Assembly (NCBI RefSeq): GCF_030412785.1 | Contig: NZ_CP125295.1 | Span: 6,510,001-6,574,000 of the forward strand | Reading direction: 5' to 3' | Length of the DNA stretch: 64,000 bases | From: Paraburkholderia sabiae | GTDB taxonomy: Bacteria; Pseudomonadota; Gammaproteobacteria; Burkholderiales; Burkholderiaceae | Shown: in pieces, positions 44,398 through 53,995 of the stretch | Numbering within the stretch: position 1 is the first letter of the stretch | How the letters are laid out: every line of letters begins with the position of its first letter | Position numbers and translations under genes: made by a program | Notes under the pieces: generated by a model | What the model saw: only the letters and a program-made list of their open reading frames with translations | Database searches by the model: none | What the model was told of the DNA's origin: nothing

Positions 44398-45615
44398 ATG
44401 CCCGCATTCCGCTTCGAAGCGATCGACGCCGCAGGCAAGGCGCAAAAAGGCGTGCTCGACGCCGACAGCGCGCGCGGCGCGCGCACGCAGTTGCGCACGC
44501 AAGGCCTGACGCCGCTTGTCGTCGAACCCGCGGCGACGCGCACGCGCGGTGAACGCAGCCAGCGGCTGTCATTGGGACGCAAGCTGTCGCAACGCGAACA
44601 GGCGATTCTCACGCGCCAACTTGCCAGTCTGCTGATCGCCGGCCTGCCGCTCGACGAAGCGCTGTCCGTGCTCACCGAGCAATCCGAGCGCGATTACATC
44701 CGCGAACTGATGGCCGCGATCCGCGCGGAAGTGCTCGGCGGCCATTCGCTGGCGAATGCGCTGTCGCAGCATCCGAAAGACTTCCCCGACATCTACCGCG
44801 CGCTCGTCGCAGCGGGCGAACATACGGGCAAGCTCGGCCTCGTGCTGTCGCGTCTCGCCGATTACATCGAGCAACGCAACGCGCTCAAGCAGAAGATCGT
44901 TCTCGCGTTCACGTATCCGACGATCGTCACGATCATCGCGTTCGGCATCGTCACGTTCCTGCTGAGCTATGTGGTTCCGCAAGTCGTCAACGTGTTCGCG
45001 AGTACGAAGCAGCAACTGCCGTTTCTCACCATCATGATGATGGCGCTGTCCGGCTTCGTGCGGAGTTACTGGTGGGCGATGCTGATCGCCGTGGTGATCG
45101 TTGTGCTGGTGGTGCGTTCGATACTCTCGCAGCCGGGCCCGCGTCTCGCGTTCGATCGCTGGACGCTGACAGCGCCTCTCGTCGGCAAGCTCGTGCGCGG
45201 CTACAACACGGTGCGTTTCGCGAGCACGCTCGGCATTCTGACGGCGGCAGGCGTGCCGATTCTGCGCGCATTGCAGGCCGCGAGCGAGACGCTCAGCAAT
45301 CGCGCGATGCGCGGCAATATCGACGACGCCATCGTGCGCGTGCGCGAAGGCACGTCGCTGTCGCGCGCGCTCGGCAACACGAAGACGTTTCCGCCTGTGC
45401 TGGTGCACCTGATCCGTTCGGGCGAAGCGACGGGTGACGTGACGTCGATGCTGGACCGCGCGGCCGAAGGCGAAGCGAGCGAACTCGAACGTCGCACGAT
45501 GTTCCTGACGAGTCTGCTGGAACCGCTGCTGATCCTGGCGATGGGCGGTGTGGTGCTGGTGATCGTGCTCGCGGTGATGCTGCCGATCATCGAGTTGAAC
45601 AACCTGGTGCAATGA
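44398..45615 (+). CDS. gspF: Type II secretion system inner-membrane platform protein GspF
   Basis: 405 aa with two GspF domains (about 70-190 and 270-395) and three membrane segments around 170-190, 220-240 and 375-400. QLASLLIAGLPLDEALSVLTEQ and SGEATGDVTSMLDRAA are the repeat signatures. It starts 4 bp after gspE. Confidence 0.96.
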   Translation: MPAFRFEAIDAAGKAQKGVLDADSARGARTQLRTQGLTPLVVEPAATRTRGERSQRLSLGRKLSQREQAILTRQLASLLIAGLPLDEALSVLTEQSERDYIRELMAAIRAEVLGGHSLANALSQHPKDFPDIYRALVAAGEHTGKLGLVLSRLADYIEQRNALKQKIVLAFTYPTIVTIIAFGIVTFLLSYVVPQVVNVFASTKQQLPFLTIMMMALSGFVRSYWWAMLIAVVIVVLVVRSILSQPGPRLAFDRWTLTAPLVGKLVRGYNTVRFASTLGILTAAGVPILRALQAASETLSNRAMRGNIDDAIVRVREGTSLSRALGNTKTFPPVLVHLIRSGEATGDVTSMLDRAAEGEASELERRTMFLTSLLEPLLILAMGGVVLVIVLAVMLPIIELNNLVQ

Positions 45616-45705
45616 CGGCGCGGACGCGCCGTCAGCGTAAGCGCGCGAAAGTGTTGCAAGCCGGGCCGATGCTTTCAGATTGCATCGGCGCGGCAGAGAA
45701 TGAAA

Positions 45706-46128
45706 TCAGCGCACGTAGATGGTGGGACCGGGCGGGTTCTGCGGAAGAAACACTTCGGAGCGCGAGCCGTTGCGGTCGATGATGATCGAGCGGGCGCGCA
45801 CTTCGCCGAGCTTCACGCCCTGCATGATGTTGCTGCCGAGCGAGACGGCGTGCGGCGGTTCGCCACCGGTACTGATGATCGCGGCGGCGCCTTCGCGCAG
45901 GGCGAGGATGCCGAACAGATGAATGTCCTGATTCGCGGTGCGTGCCAGCTGGCCGCCGAACAGCACTGCCGCCTGGTCCGTCGAAACGGGCGGGCGCACG
46001 GCGGCAGCGGGCACGGGCGCGCCGCCATGCGACGTGAGCGTGACGATCCAGTAAGTGAGCGTCGCGCAGAACACCGCGAAGACGGCTAGCGAAATCAGGC
46101 GGATCTGGAGTGCGTTCATGCGTGTCAT
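45706..46128 (-). CDS. gspC: Type II secretion system protein GspC, reversed orientation
   Basis: 140 aa. One membrane segment at about 10-29 (RLISLAVFAVFCATLTYWIVTL) is followed by a periplasmic HR domain (DIHLFGILALREGAAAIISTGGEPPHAVSLGSNIMQGVKLGEVRARSI). There is no C-terminal PDZ domain. It would link the inner-membrane platform to GspD. It lies between gspF and gspG on the opposite strand, so it needs its own promoter, in the 160 bp before gspG. The ATG at 46119 is an equally possible start. Confidence 0.88.
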   Translation of the reverse strand: MTRMNALQIRLISLAVFAVFCATLTYWIVTLTSHGGAPVPAAAVRPPVSTDQAAVLFGGQLARTANQDIHLFGILALREGAAAIISTGGEPPHAVSLGSNIMQGVKLGEVRARSIIIDRNGSRSEVFLPQNPPGPTIYVR

Positions 46129-46288
46129 TGTACGGATTATTGTGAATTTTGCGGTATAGGGAACGACGAACGGAACCCTTCAACTGCATGACATTAAAAT
46201 GACCGACCGGACGTGCAGAGTGCTCCATTCTCGACGCATGACGTGACGTCCGATCGATCGACCCCTAATCCTGGAGAGGTAGCAAGCT

Positions 46289-46765
46289 ATGCAAATGTGG
46301 ACCACACGCCGCAACGAGATCGCGGCCATGCGCGCGGGCGTGCGCGCCCGCCGTGAACGCGGGTTCACGCTGATCGAAATCATGGTCGTGATTGCGATTC
46401 TCGGCATTCTGGCTGCGCTGATCGTGCCGAAGATCATGAGCCGTCCGGACGAAGCACGCCGCGTCGCCGCGAAGCAGGACATCGGCACGATCATGCAGTC
46501 GCTGAAACTCTATCGTCTCGACAATGGCCGCTATCCGAGTCAGGAGCAAGGACTGCGCGCGCTGATCGAAAAGCCGTCGACGGATCCCGTGCCGAACAAC
46601 TGGAAGGACGGCGGCTATCTGGAGCGTCTGCCTAACGATCCGTGGGGCAACCAGTATCAGTACCTGAACCCGGGCGTGCACGGCGAGATCGACGTGTTCA
46701 GCTACGGCGCGGACGGCAAGGCGGGCGGCGAAGGCAACGATGCCGACGTCGGCTCCTGGCAATAA
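46289..46765 (+). CDS. gspG: Major pseudopilin GspG
   Basis: 158 aa with a GGAGAGG ribosome site. Prepilin peptidase cleavage is predicted after Gly25 in RERGFTLIEIMVVIAILGILAAL, with Glu at position 5 of the mature protein. The C-terminal domain has YRLDNGRYPSQEQGLRAL and the calcium-site region DPWGNQYQY. The leader is unusually long at 25 residues. Confidence 0.96.
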   Translation: MQMWTTRRNEIAAMRAGVRARRERGFTLIEIMVVIAILGILAALIVPKIMSRPDEARRVAAKQDIGTIMQSLKLYRLDNGRYPSQEQGLRALIEKPSTDPVPNNWKDGGYLERLPNDPWGNQYQYLNPGVHGEIDVFSYGADGKAGGEGNDADVGSWQ

Positions 46766-46805
46766 GCGGCTTCGGACTGCATCGATATCGATCGTAACCG
46801 GCACC

Positions 46806-47348
46806 ATGCGACTGCACGACTGCATGCCCTATGCATCCCGCGACACCGTCAGCGCCGATGGCGCCGGCGGTCGTGCGAAGCAGCATGCATCGGGCGGACG
46901 TCAGCGCGGCTTTACGCTGCTCGAAATGCTTGTCGTGCTGGTGATCGCGGGTTTGCTGGTATCGCTGGCGTCGCTGTCGCTGAATCGCAATCCGCGCACG
47001 GATCTGAACGAGGAAGCGCAGCGGCTCGCGCTGCTGTTCGAATCGGCGGGCGACGAAGCGCAAGTGCGCGCGCGCCCGATTTCGTGGCTGCCGCTCGAAG
47101 GCGGCTTTCGTTTCGATATCCATACGAACGACGGCTGGCGTCCGTTGCGCGACGACCTGCTCGGACCGCGCCGCTGGGAAGGCGGCGTGACGGGCGTAGC
47201 AATCGACTATCCCGGTTCGAACACGCAGGCGGATCGCATCGTGTTCGGCACCGAGAGCATCGATGCGCCCGTGCAGGTCACGCTGTTCTCCTCCGTGGGG
47301 CGCGTGACGATCGTCGGCACGGGCAACGGCCGTTACGAGGTCCGCTGA
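46806..47348 (+). CDS. gspH: Minor pseudopilin GspH
   Basis: 180 aa from the ATG at 46806, with prepilin cleavage after Gly35 (RQRGFTLLEMLVVLVIAG). The open frame reaches back to 46740 inside gspG; 46806 and 46824 are both possible starts, and none has a strong ribosome site. The C-terminal domain is the GspH fold (LEGGFRFDIHTNDGW, IVGTGNGRYEVR). The stop overlaps the gspI start. Confidence 0.88.
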   Translation: MRLHDCMPYASRDTVSADGAGGRAKQHASGGRQRGFTLLEMLVVLVIAGLLVSLASLSLNRNPRTDLNEEAQRLALLFESAGDEAQVRARPISWLPLEGGFRFDIHTNDGWRPLRDDLLGPRRWEGGVTGVAIDYPGSNTQADRIVFGTESIDAPVQVTLFSSVGRVTIVGTGNGRYEVR

Positions 47349-47779
47349 TGCCGCGCGCGCTTCGGGTTCGCCGCGTGCGCGGCGCTGTGCATAACGTCGG
47401 CGCGAGCCAGTCCAAAGGCTTCACGATGATCGAAGTGCTGGTCGCGCTGACGATCATCGCGGTGGCGCTGGCCGCTTCGCTGCGCGCCGTCGGCAGTCTT
47501 GCGACGGGCGAGGCGGATCTGCATCGACGGCTGCTGGCGGGCTGGAGCGCGGACAACGCGCTCGCCCAGTTGCATCTGACGCATGCATGGCCCGAAGTCG
47601 GGTCGCAGAGTTTCGACTGTTCGCAGGGCAACCTGCAACTGATGTGCACGGAAAACGTGAGCGCGACGCCGAACCCGGTGTTTCGACGCGTCGAGGTGTC
47701 AGTGACGTCGCCCGGCCGGCCGGGCAACCTCGCGCAGATGGTGACGGTGATCGCGAATGAAACGAATCGCTCGCTCTGA
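47348..47779 (+). CDS. gspI: Minor pseudopilin GspI
   Basis: 143 aa. The ATG overlaps the gspH stop (TGATG). Cleavage is predicted after Gly24 in SKGFTMIEVLVALTIIAVALAA. The C-terminal part has the GspI pattern RRVEVSV. It overlaps gspJ by 23 bp. Confidence 0.92.
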   Translation: MPRALRVRRVRGAVHNVGASQSKGFTMIEVLVALTIIAVALAASLRAVGSLATGEADLHRRLLAGWSADNALAQLHLTHAWPEVGSQSFDCSQGNLQLMCTENVSATPNPVFRRVEVSVTSPGRPGNLAQMVTVIANETNRSL

Positions 47780-48461
47780 GCACGAGGTGCCGCGCGTTCG
47801 CCGTTCGCTGCTGTCGAGAAAGACAGCGGGCGGTTTCACGCTGATCGAGCTGCTCGTCGCGATTGCGATTCTGGCCGTGATCGCGGTGCTGTCGTGGCGT
47901 GGACTGGATCAGATCATCCGCGGACGGCAGACGATCACGAATGCAATGGAAGACGAGCGCGTGTTCGCGCAGTTCTTCGACCAGGTGCGCATCGACGTGC
48001 GCAACGCCGCCTCCGACGACGAAGCGGGCGAACCCGCCGTCGCAGTCAACGGCAATGCGCTGCAGATCGTGCGATACATGCGCACGCCGGGTGTGGCGCC
48101 GCGGCTGGTGGTGGTGCGGTACAGGATCGCCGAAGGGCGCATCATCCGCTATGCGTCGCCGCCGCTCGCGAACATCGGCGAAGTGCGCCGCGCGCTCGGC
48201 GGGTCGGAGAACGGAGACTGGAATTCGGTGCCGTTGATCGGCGGCGTCGGCGCGATTTCCGCGCGGATGTACGTGCCGAAAGTCGGCTGGACGACGCAGA
48301 TGAAAGACGTGCAGGCGGCGATCACGGAGAACGACAATAATCTGAAGGTGCCTCAGCTCGGCAATGCGCCGCTGCCGAGGTCGGTGACGGGGCTCGAGGT
48401 GAGCATCGGCGCGAATTCGCTCGCGCGGCCCGTGACGCGGGTTTTTCTCGTGGGAGAGTGA
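47757..48461 (+). CDS. gspJ: Minor pseudopilin GspJ
   Basis: 234 aa. Cleavage is predicted after Gly26 (TAGGFTLIELLVAIAILAVIAVLSW). The remainder matches the GspJ beta-rich domain (DRVFLV-type ending VTRVFLVGE). With GspI and GspK it caps the pseudopilus. Confidence 0.93.
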   Translation: MKRIARSEHEVPRVRRSLLSRKTAGGFTLIELLVAIAILAVIAVLSWRGLDQIIRGRQTITNAMEDERVFAQFFDQVRIDVRNAASDDEAGEPAVAVNGNALQIVRYMRTPGVAPRLVVVRYRIAEGRIIRYASPPLANIGEVRRALGGSENGDWNSVPLIGGVGAISARMYVPKVGWTTQMKDVQAAITENDNNLKVPQLGNAPLPRSVTGLEVSIGANSLARPVTRVFLVGE

Positions 48462-48470
48462 GATCTGATC

Positions 48471-49574
48471 ATGCGCTTTCGCCCTGCCCGTTCCCGTTCG
48501 ACGCGTTCCGCGCAACGCGGCGCCGCGATCATCAGCGCGCTGCTGGTCGTCGCGCTGTCGGCGATTCTCGTCTCGGGCATGTTGTGGCGGCAGCAGGTGC
48601 AGATCCGGCGCATCGAAAACCAGCGGCTGCTCGCGCAGGCGCATTGGGTGTCGCGCGGCGCGCTCGACTGGACGCGGCTGATTCTGCGCTCGGAAGGCGA
48701 TACGTCGGCGGGGATCACGTATCTCGGCGGTGTCTGGGGCGTGCCGATTGCGCGGACGCGGCTGTCGGACTTTCTCGGCCAGATCGGCGAAGTCCGCGCG
48801 CAGGAAGGCGCGGCTACCTACATCTCCGGTTCCATCGAGGACGCGCAGGCCAAGTTCAATCTGCGCAACCTCGTTTCGACGGCCGTCCCCGGCGCGCTGA
48901 CGCTGAATCTCCAGCAGATCGAGGCGTTCCAGCGCCTGCTCCAGCTGCTCGGCATCAACGGACAGCTCGCGAAAAACACGGCGTTGCAGTTGCGCGCGGG
49001 TCTGCGGCAGTCGGCGACGCGCTTTCAGACGGCCGTCAATCCCGGTACCCCCGTCGATCCCACGCAGCAGGTGCAAGGCGGCGCCGCAGGCGGCGGCAAC
49101 TACACGAATCAGCCTGGCATCGACGACACCGAAGGGAACGCGCCTGTCGCGCCGCTGCAGATGACGGGCGTCGATTCGTTGCTCGACGTGCCGGGCTTCA
49201 CACCGGAGACGGTCGCGCGGCTGCGTCCATTCGTGACCGTGCTGCCCACGGCGACGCCCGTCAACATGAACACCGCGCCCGCCGAAGTGGTCGCGGCGGT
49301 CGTGCCGGGCATGAGTCTGTCGAGTGCGCAGGCTTTCGTCGCGCGCCGCGAGACGGTGTTCTTTCACAACGTCGGCGACGTGCAGCTCGCACTGCGCGGC
49401 TCGGGCGTGCAGCAGCTCGTATTCGATCCGAACCAGCTCGACGTCAATACCAGCTACTTCCTCGTCCACGGACGCGTCGAGCACGAGCGGGCGGAAGTCG
49501 ATCGCACGACCCTCGTCTATCGCGACGCACTGACGCATACGACGCGTATCGTATGGGGACGAGATCAACTATGA
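48471..49574 (+). CDS. gspK: Minor pseudopilin GspK
   Basis: 367 aa. A short leader to Gly17 (SAQRGAAIISALLVVALSAILVSGM) lacks Glu5, as is normal for GspK. A large alpha domain follows, with FNLRNLV, NMNTAPAEVVAAV and the helix-hairpin-helix-like PGMSLSSAQAFVARRE. An Ala/Gly-rich insert sits at about 185-215. It caps the pseudopilus tip. Confidence 0.94.
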   Translation: MRFRPARSRSTRSAQRGAAIISALLVVALSAILVSGMLWRQQVQIRRIENQRLLAQAHWVSRGALDWTRLILRSEGDTSAGITYLGGVWGVPIARTRLSDFLGQIGEVRAQEGAATYISGSIEDAQAKFNLRNLVSTAVPGALTLNLQQIEAFQRLLQLLGINGQLAKNTALQLRAGLRQSATRFQTAVNPGTPVDPTQQVQGGAAGGGNYTNQPGIDDTEGNAPVAPLQMTGVDSLLDVPGFTPETVARLRPFVTVLPTATPVNMNTAPAEVVAAVVPGMSLSSAQAFVARRETVFFHNVGDVQLALRGSGVQQLVFDPNQLDVNTSYFLVHGRVEHERAEVDRTTLVYRDALTHTTRIVWGRDQL

Positions 49575-49602
49575 ACAACGCATTTTCCCGAGAGAGTGGC
49601 CT

Positions 49603-50991
49603 TTGAGCACGCTGATCGTTCTTCTGCCGCCGCGTGATCCGGCGGTGCCGTCGCAGGAATGGCAACTGCCGGAGCTGCCGTTTCTGCTGCTCGACAAATC
49701 GGGGCGCATCCAGCGCGCCGGCCGCTCGGCGCCCGGTCTGCTGCCGCGCGCCACGTCGACCGTGCTGATGCTCGCTGCGCGCGACTGCCTGATGCTCGCC
49801 GCGACGGTGCCGCCGCTCAAGGGCCCGCGCTTGCGTCAGGCGTTGCCGAACGTCGTCGAAGATCAACTGATCCAGGATCCGCAGACGACGCACATCGCGC
49901 TCGATCCGCAGTCGCTGGACGGCAAACGCCATGTGCTCGCGATCGTCGATCGCGGCTGGTTCCGCTTTATCGTCGAGACGTTCGCGGCGGCGGGCCATCG
50001 CAATGTGAAGGCGGTCCCCGTCGCGCGCTGTCTGCCGCAGCCGGTTGCCGCAGCGGTTGCTTCTAACGTGGCCACCACGGCAGTGCACGCGGAAGAAGCT
50101 GTCGCTGCAGGCGCCGATGCCCCACCGCCGCCCGAAGAACCGTCCGCCGTCGACATCACGCCTGTCGTTGCCGCCGTGCTCGGCCATGTCGTGTCGTCGA
50201 CGGCAGCCGTACTCGGCGAAGGCGCCATCGACGCCACGCCGCCTCGCGTCGAACTGGCGCTCGCGCGCGGCCCGCTCGGCGAAGGGCTGGCCGTTCCCGA
50301 AGCGGCTGTCGGCGCGACCGTCGCGGCGCTCGCCGGCAATGCGCCCGTCACGCTTTACACGCTCGTCGATATGCCCGGCAGCGAGCCGCGCATGGCGTCG
50401 ACCGCACAGCCGGGACGGCCGACCATCGCGGGCGCGCTGCCGTTGTCGTTCGAAACGCTGGCGCGCAATGCCATTCAATGCCGCTTCGATCTCGCGCAGT
50501 TCGAATTCGCCGTGCAGCCGTGGCGGCTCGATCGCGCGACACTGCGCCGTCTGCGCCTGCCGCTGTGGCTGCTGGTCGGCACGGTGGTGGTCGCGATCAT
50601 CGGCGCGAATCTGCAGTGGCTGATGCTGTCGCGTCAGCGCGATGCGATCAGCGCGCAGATGACGGAACTGCTGCTCAACACGTTTCCGAAGACGACGGTC
50701 GTGCTCGACGCGCCTGACCAGATGGCGCGCCAGTTGCAGCAATTGCGCGTCGCGGCGGGAGAACTGTCGCCGGACGATTTCCTGTCGCTGGCGGATGGCC
50801 TTGCTCGCTCGCTCGGGCCGATTCCCGTCAACGGTCTTGCCGCGCTCGACTATCACGACCGGCGCGTCGACGTGACGTTCAAGCCCGAGGTCAAGGTCGA
50901 CCCGGAGTTTCAGCAGCGTCTGACGCGTAACGGCCTGAACGGCGCGATCGACAGCAACACGGGCAAGTGGACGATCAGGAAAGGACAATGA
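49603..50991 (+). CDS. gspL: Type II secretion system protein GspL
   Basis: 462 aa with a probable TTG start at 49603 (STLIVLLPPRDPAVPSQEWQLPELPFLLL), preceded by GAGAG. The N-terminal half is the cytoplasmic actin-like domain that binds GspE. An Ala/Pro/Glu-rich insert lies at about 147-200. One membrane segment is at about 320-340 (LPLWLLVGTVVVAIIGANLQW), then a small periplasmic ferredoxin-like domain. It overlaps gspM by 4 bp. Confidence 0.92.
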   Translation: MSTLIVLLPPRDPAVPSQEWQLPELPFLLLDKSGRIQRAGRSAPGLLPRATSTVLMLAARDCLMLAATVPPLKGPRLRQALPNVVEDQLIQDPQTTHIALDPQSLDGKRHVLAIVDRGWFRFIVETFAAAGHRNVKAVPVARCLPQPVAAAVASNVATTAVHAEEAVAAGADAPPPPEEPSAVDITPVVAAVLGHVVSSTAAVLGEGAIDATPPRVELALARGPLGEGLAVPEAAVGATVAALAGNAPVTLYTLVDMPGSEPRMASTAQPGRPTIAGALPLSFETLARNAIQCRFDLAQFEFAVQPWRLDRATLRRLRLPLWLLVGTVVVAIIGANLQWLMLSRQRDAISAQMTELLLNTFPKTTVVLDAPDQMARQLQQLRVAAGELSPDDFLSLADGLARSLGPIPVNGLAALDYHDRRVDVTFKPEVKVDPEFQQRLTRNGLNGAIDSNTGKWTIRKGQ

Positions 50992-51491
50992 AAGCAGAAC
51001 TGTTGAACACGTGGGCCGGCTTCTGGGAAGCGCGCACGGTACGCGAAAAAGGGCTGTTGACGTGGGGCGGCGTGGTGCTCGCGGTGGTCATCGTCTGGTC
51101 GGTGCTGTGGGCGCCTGCACAGGAAGGCCGCGCACGGCTGCGCGAATCGATCCCGAGCCTGCAGCGGCAGCTTTCGCAGATGACGGCGGACGCGAATGAA
51201 GCGCGTGCGCTGTCGGCGTCGGCACAAGGCGTGGCGCCGACGGGCGGTGCGCTGAAGGACGCGCTGACGGCGTCGCTGAACGATCATGGCCTTGCGGCGA
51301 CGCAGGTGCAGGTGATCGGCAACGCGGTGCAGATCCAGTTGAAGAACGCGTCGTTCCCCGCGTGGACGCAATGGCTCGACGACGCGCGCAAGCAGTTCAA
51401 GGTGCAGGTGTCCGAGGCGCACGTGACGGGGCTCAAGCAGGACGGACAGGTCGATCTGACGGCGTCGCTGCAGCCGGCTGCCATCAAATGA
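50988..51491 (+). CDS. gspM: Type II secretion system protein GspM
   Basis: 167 aa from the ATG at 50988, overlapping the gspL stop. A single membrane segment lies at about 26-45 (GLLTWGGVVLAVVIVWSVLW), followed by a coiled segment and a periplasmic ferredoxin-like domain. FWEARTVREKGLL before the membrane helix is a family signature. Partner of GspL. Confidence 0.93.
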   Translation: MKAELLNTWAGFWEARTVREKGLLTWGGVVLAVVIVWSVLWAPAQEGRARLRESIPSLQRQLSQMTADANEARALSASAQGVAPTGGALKDALTASLNDHGLAATQVQVIGNAVQIQLKNASFPAWTQWLDDARKQFKVQVSEAHVTGLKQDGQVDLTASLQPAAIK

Positions 51492-51513
51492 CGGCGCTGC
51501 CACGGGATCACGC

Positions 51514-52293
51514 ATGAGTTTCTGGATGCGGCGATTGCGCGCCGCGCTGCCCTGGCTCGTCGTCGCGCTGATCGCGAACGTTCTGGTGTTGCTCGTGATG
51601 GCGCCCGCCGCGTGGGTCACGCCGCAGTTCGCGAAGGCGACGCAGGGGCATGTCAATCTCGTCGACCCTTCGGGGTCGCTGTGGCACGGCTCGGCTTCGC
51701 TGATGCTCGCCGCCGGGCCCGGCTCGGAAGCGGCGACGCTGCTGCCGGGGCGGATCGAATGGCGCACGTCGTTCTGGCCGCTTTTCATGGGCCGCGTCCA
51801 CATGCAGATGCGGCAAAGCGAAGCGATGCCGGACCCCGTGGTCGTCGATGCGACGCTGCGCAACGCGACGCTGTCGGGCGGCAGCATTGCGGTGCCGGCG
51901 TCGTTGCTCGCCGGCCTCGGTGCGCCCTTCAATACGCTCGATCTGCAAGGCGACGTGCGGCTCACATGGACCGACTGGCGCAGCTTCAATCGCCAGGCGT
52001 TCGGCCAGCTGATCGTCACGCTCAACGATATGAGCTCGCGTGTGTCGCGTGTGAAGCCGCTCGGGTCGTATCGCGTGGTCTTTCAGGCGCAGGGCGCGTC
52101 CGGTGCGCTCGATCTGTCGACGACGAAAGGACCGTTGCTGCTCAACGGTCATGGCACGGTCAGCGAGGCGTCGACGTCCTTCACGGGCGTCGCGAGCACG
52201 ACGCCCGACGCCGTCGACAATCTCGCGGGACTGCTAAATCTGTTAGGACGTCCGATGGGGCCCGGCCAGGTTGCGCTGACCTTCGCTCACTGA
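51514..52293 (+). CDS. gspN: Type II secretion system protein GspN
   Basis: 259 aa with an N-terminal membrane anchor (about 10-32) and the GspN pattern GSLWHGSASLMLA, IEWRTSFWPLF and GDVRLTWTDW. GspN is present only in some type II systems. It is the last gene of the cluster. The prepilin peptidase gene (gspO/pilD) is not in this window and must be elsewhere. Confidence 0.92.
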   Translation: MSFWMRRLRAALPWLVVALIANVLVLLVMAPAAWVTPQFAKATQGHVNLVDPSGSLWHGSASLMLAAGPGSEAATLLPGRIEWRTSFWPLFMGRVHMQMRQSEAMPDPVVVDATLRNATLSGGSIAVPASLLAGLGAPFNTLDLQGDVRLTWTDWRSFNRQAFGQLIVTLNDMSSRVSRVKPLGSYRVVFQAQGASGALDLSTTKGPLLLNGHGTVSEASTSFTGVASTTPDAVDNLAGLLNLLGRPMGPGQVALTFAH

Positions 52294-52329
52294 CTTCGCT
52301 CCTGACTTCATTCGCCGCCTCAAAAAACG

Positions 52330-52359
52330 ACGGCCGCCATGTTTGCGCATGGCGGCCGT
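52330..52359. terminator. Bidirectional terminator between gspN and the efflux lipoprotein gene
   Basis: A perfect 12-bp stem (52330-52341 with 52348-52359, ACGGCCGCCATG arms) and loop TTTGCG. On the minus strand it is followed by CGTTTTTTG; on the plus strand only by TTGC. It separates two convergent genes. Confidence 0.8.
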
Positions 52360-52393
52360 TTGCATTGCGGTGGTTAGGTTGCGTGCGTTCCGT

Positions 52394-53995
52394 TCAGCCT
52401 GCGGAGGCTGCTGCCTTTGCGACCGGCACGACAGGTGCCGCAGGCGCGGAAGCGGGCGCGGGCGCCGCGATATCGCCCGTTTCGCGGTTCATCTGCGATG
52501 CGTCCCAGCCACCGCCGAGCGCCTTCACGAGCCCAACCGACGACACCATCCGCTGACCCGCGATGCTCGCGAGCTTCTGCTCCGCCGTGAACGCGGTGGT
52601 TTGCGCCGTCAGCACGTTCAGGTAATCGACGGTGCCGGACTTGTACTGGTTTGTGACGATATCGAGCGCCTGCTGGGCAGACTGGACGGCCTGCTCCTGC
52701 ACGTCGATTTCCTGCTCGAGGATTCGCAGCGACGCCAGATTGTCTTCGACATCCTGGAACGCCGTCAGCACCGCCAGCCGGTACGTGGCGACGTCCTGAT
52801 CGTAGGCGGCGCGCGCGGCGTCCGTCTGCGCCTTGCGCAGACCGGCGTCGAAGATCGTGCCCGCGAGTTGCGGTCCGAGCGTCCAGAAGCGCGACGGCAT
52901 TTGCAGCAATTGCGAGAACACCGAGCTTTCGAAGCCGCCGCTCGCCGACAACGTCAGCGTCGGGAAAAACGCGGCGATCGCGATGCCGATCTGTTCGTTT
53001 GCCGCCGCCGCCTTGCGTTCGGCAGAAGCGATGTCGGGACGCCGTTCGAGTAGCGCGGACGGCAGCTGCGCGGGAACGCCGGGCGGCACGGCATCGAGCG
53101 GCGCGGGCGGCAACGAGAACGTGGACGCGGGCTCACCGACCAGCACGGCGATCGCGTGTTCGTTCTGTGCGCGGGCGACGCCGTTGTCGATCGCGGCCGC
53201 CTGCGCCGATTGCAGCTGCGTTTGCGCCTGAATCACGTCCGAACGGGCGGCGACGCCCTGCGCGTAGCGATTCTGCGTGAGCGTGAGCGAGCGCTGGTAC
53301 GCGGCGACGGTGTCGTCGAGCAGTTTTTGCTGTGCGTCGAGCGAACGGGTGTTGAAGTAGGTTTGCGCGAGCGTCGCCTGAGCGGACAGGCGAGCGTTCG
53401 CGAGATCGGCGGCTGCCGCCTGCTGTCCGGCCTGCTGACCGGCGACCGTTCGGCTCACCTTGCCCCACAGGTCCGGTTCCCAGGTGGCGTCGAGCGACAG
53501 GCTGTAGCTGTTGCTGATCGTGCCCGAACTGCTCAGCGACGACGTCGTGCCGCCGCCTCCGCCCGTCACCGAGCCACTGAAGCTGCGGCTGGGCGTGCGC
53601 GAGCGCGACGCATCCGCCGAAGCGCTGATCACCGGGAAATACGCGGCGCGCGCTTCGCCGACCAGCGCGCGCGCCTGCCGGTAAGCGGCGGCGAACTGGG
53701 CGACGCTCTGGTTCGATGCGTTGAGCCGCTCTTCGAGCGCGTTCAGCTGCGAATCGTTGTAGATGGACCACCATGCGCCGCGGTCCTGCTGGTCGGCGGG
53801 CTGCGCGACTTTCCAGCCGTCGGCGGCTTCCTTGTACGAAGCGGGAATGTCGACGGACGGCCGCTTGTAGTCGGGCCCGACCGCGCAGCCGGCGAGCGCG
53901 AAAACCAACGCGGCGGAAACAGCGATGCTCAGGACGCGCGGCCCCGCGACGTTCGCGACAGCGGCGCGTGCGCGCGAAGTTCGATCAAACTGCAT
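52394..53995 (-). CDS. Efflux outer-membrane factor lipoprotein (OprM/NodT family)
   Basis: 533 aa from the ATG at 53995. A lipoprotein signal has the lipobox FALAGC (Cys37). Two OEP repeats follow, with GPDYKRP after the lipobox, TWEPDLWGKVSRTVAGQQAG in repeat 1 and ERRPDIASAERKAAAANEQIGIAIAAFFPTL in repeat 2. The C-terminus is Ala/Pro-rich. It forms a TolC-like trimeric channel. No periplasmic adaptor or RND pump is next to it; the nearest pump is the disrupted MFS gene at 55505. Confidence 0.93.
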   Translation of the reverse strand: MQFDRTSRARAAVANVAGPRVLSIAVSAALVFALAGCAVGPDYKRPSVDIPASYKEAADGWKVAQPADQQDRGAWWSIYNDSQLNALEERLNASNQSVAQFAAAYRQARALVGEARAAYFPVISASADASRSRTPSRSFSGSVTGGGGGTTSSLSSSGTISNSYSLSLDATWEPDLWGKVSRTVAGQQAGQQAAAADLANARLSAQATLAQTYFNTRSLDAQQKLLDDTVAAYQRSLTLTQNRYAQGVAARSDVIQAQTQLQSAQAAAIDNGVARAQNEHAIAVLVGEPASTFSLPPAPLDAVPPGVPAQLPSALLERRPDIASAERKAAAANEQIGIAIAAFFPTLTLSASGGFESSVFSQLLQMPSRFWTLGPQLAGTIFDAGLRKAQTDAARAAYDQDVATYRLAVLTAFQDVEDNLASLRILEQEIDVQEQAVQSAQQALDIVTNQYKSGTVDYLNVLTAQTTAFTAEQKLASIAGQRMVSSVGLVKALGGGWDASQMNRETGDIAAPAPASAPAAPVVPVAKAAASAG

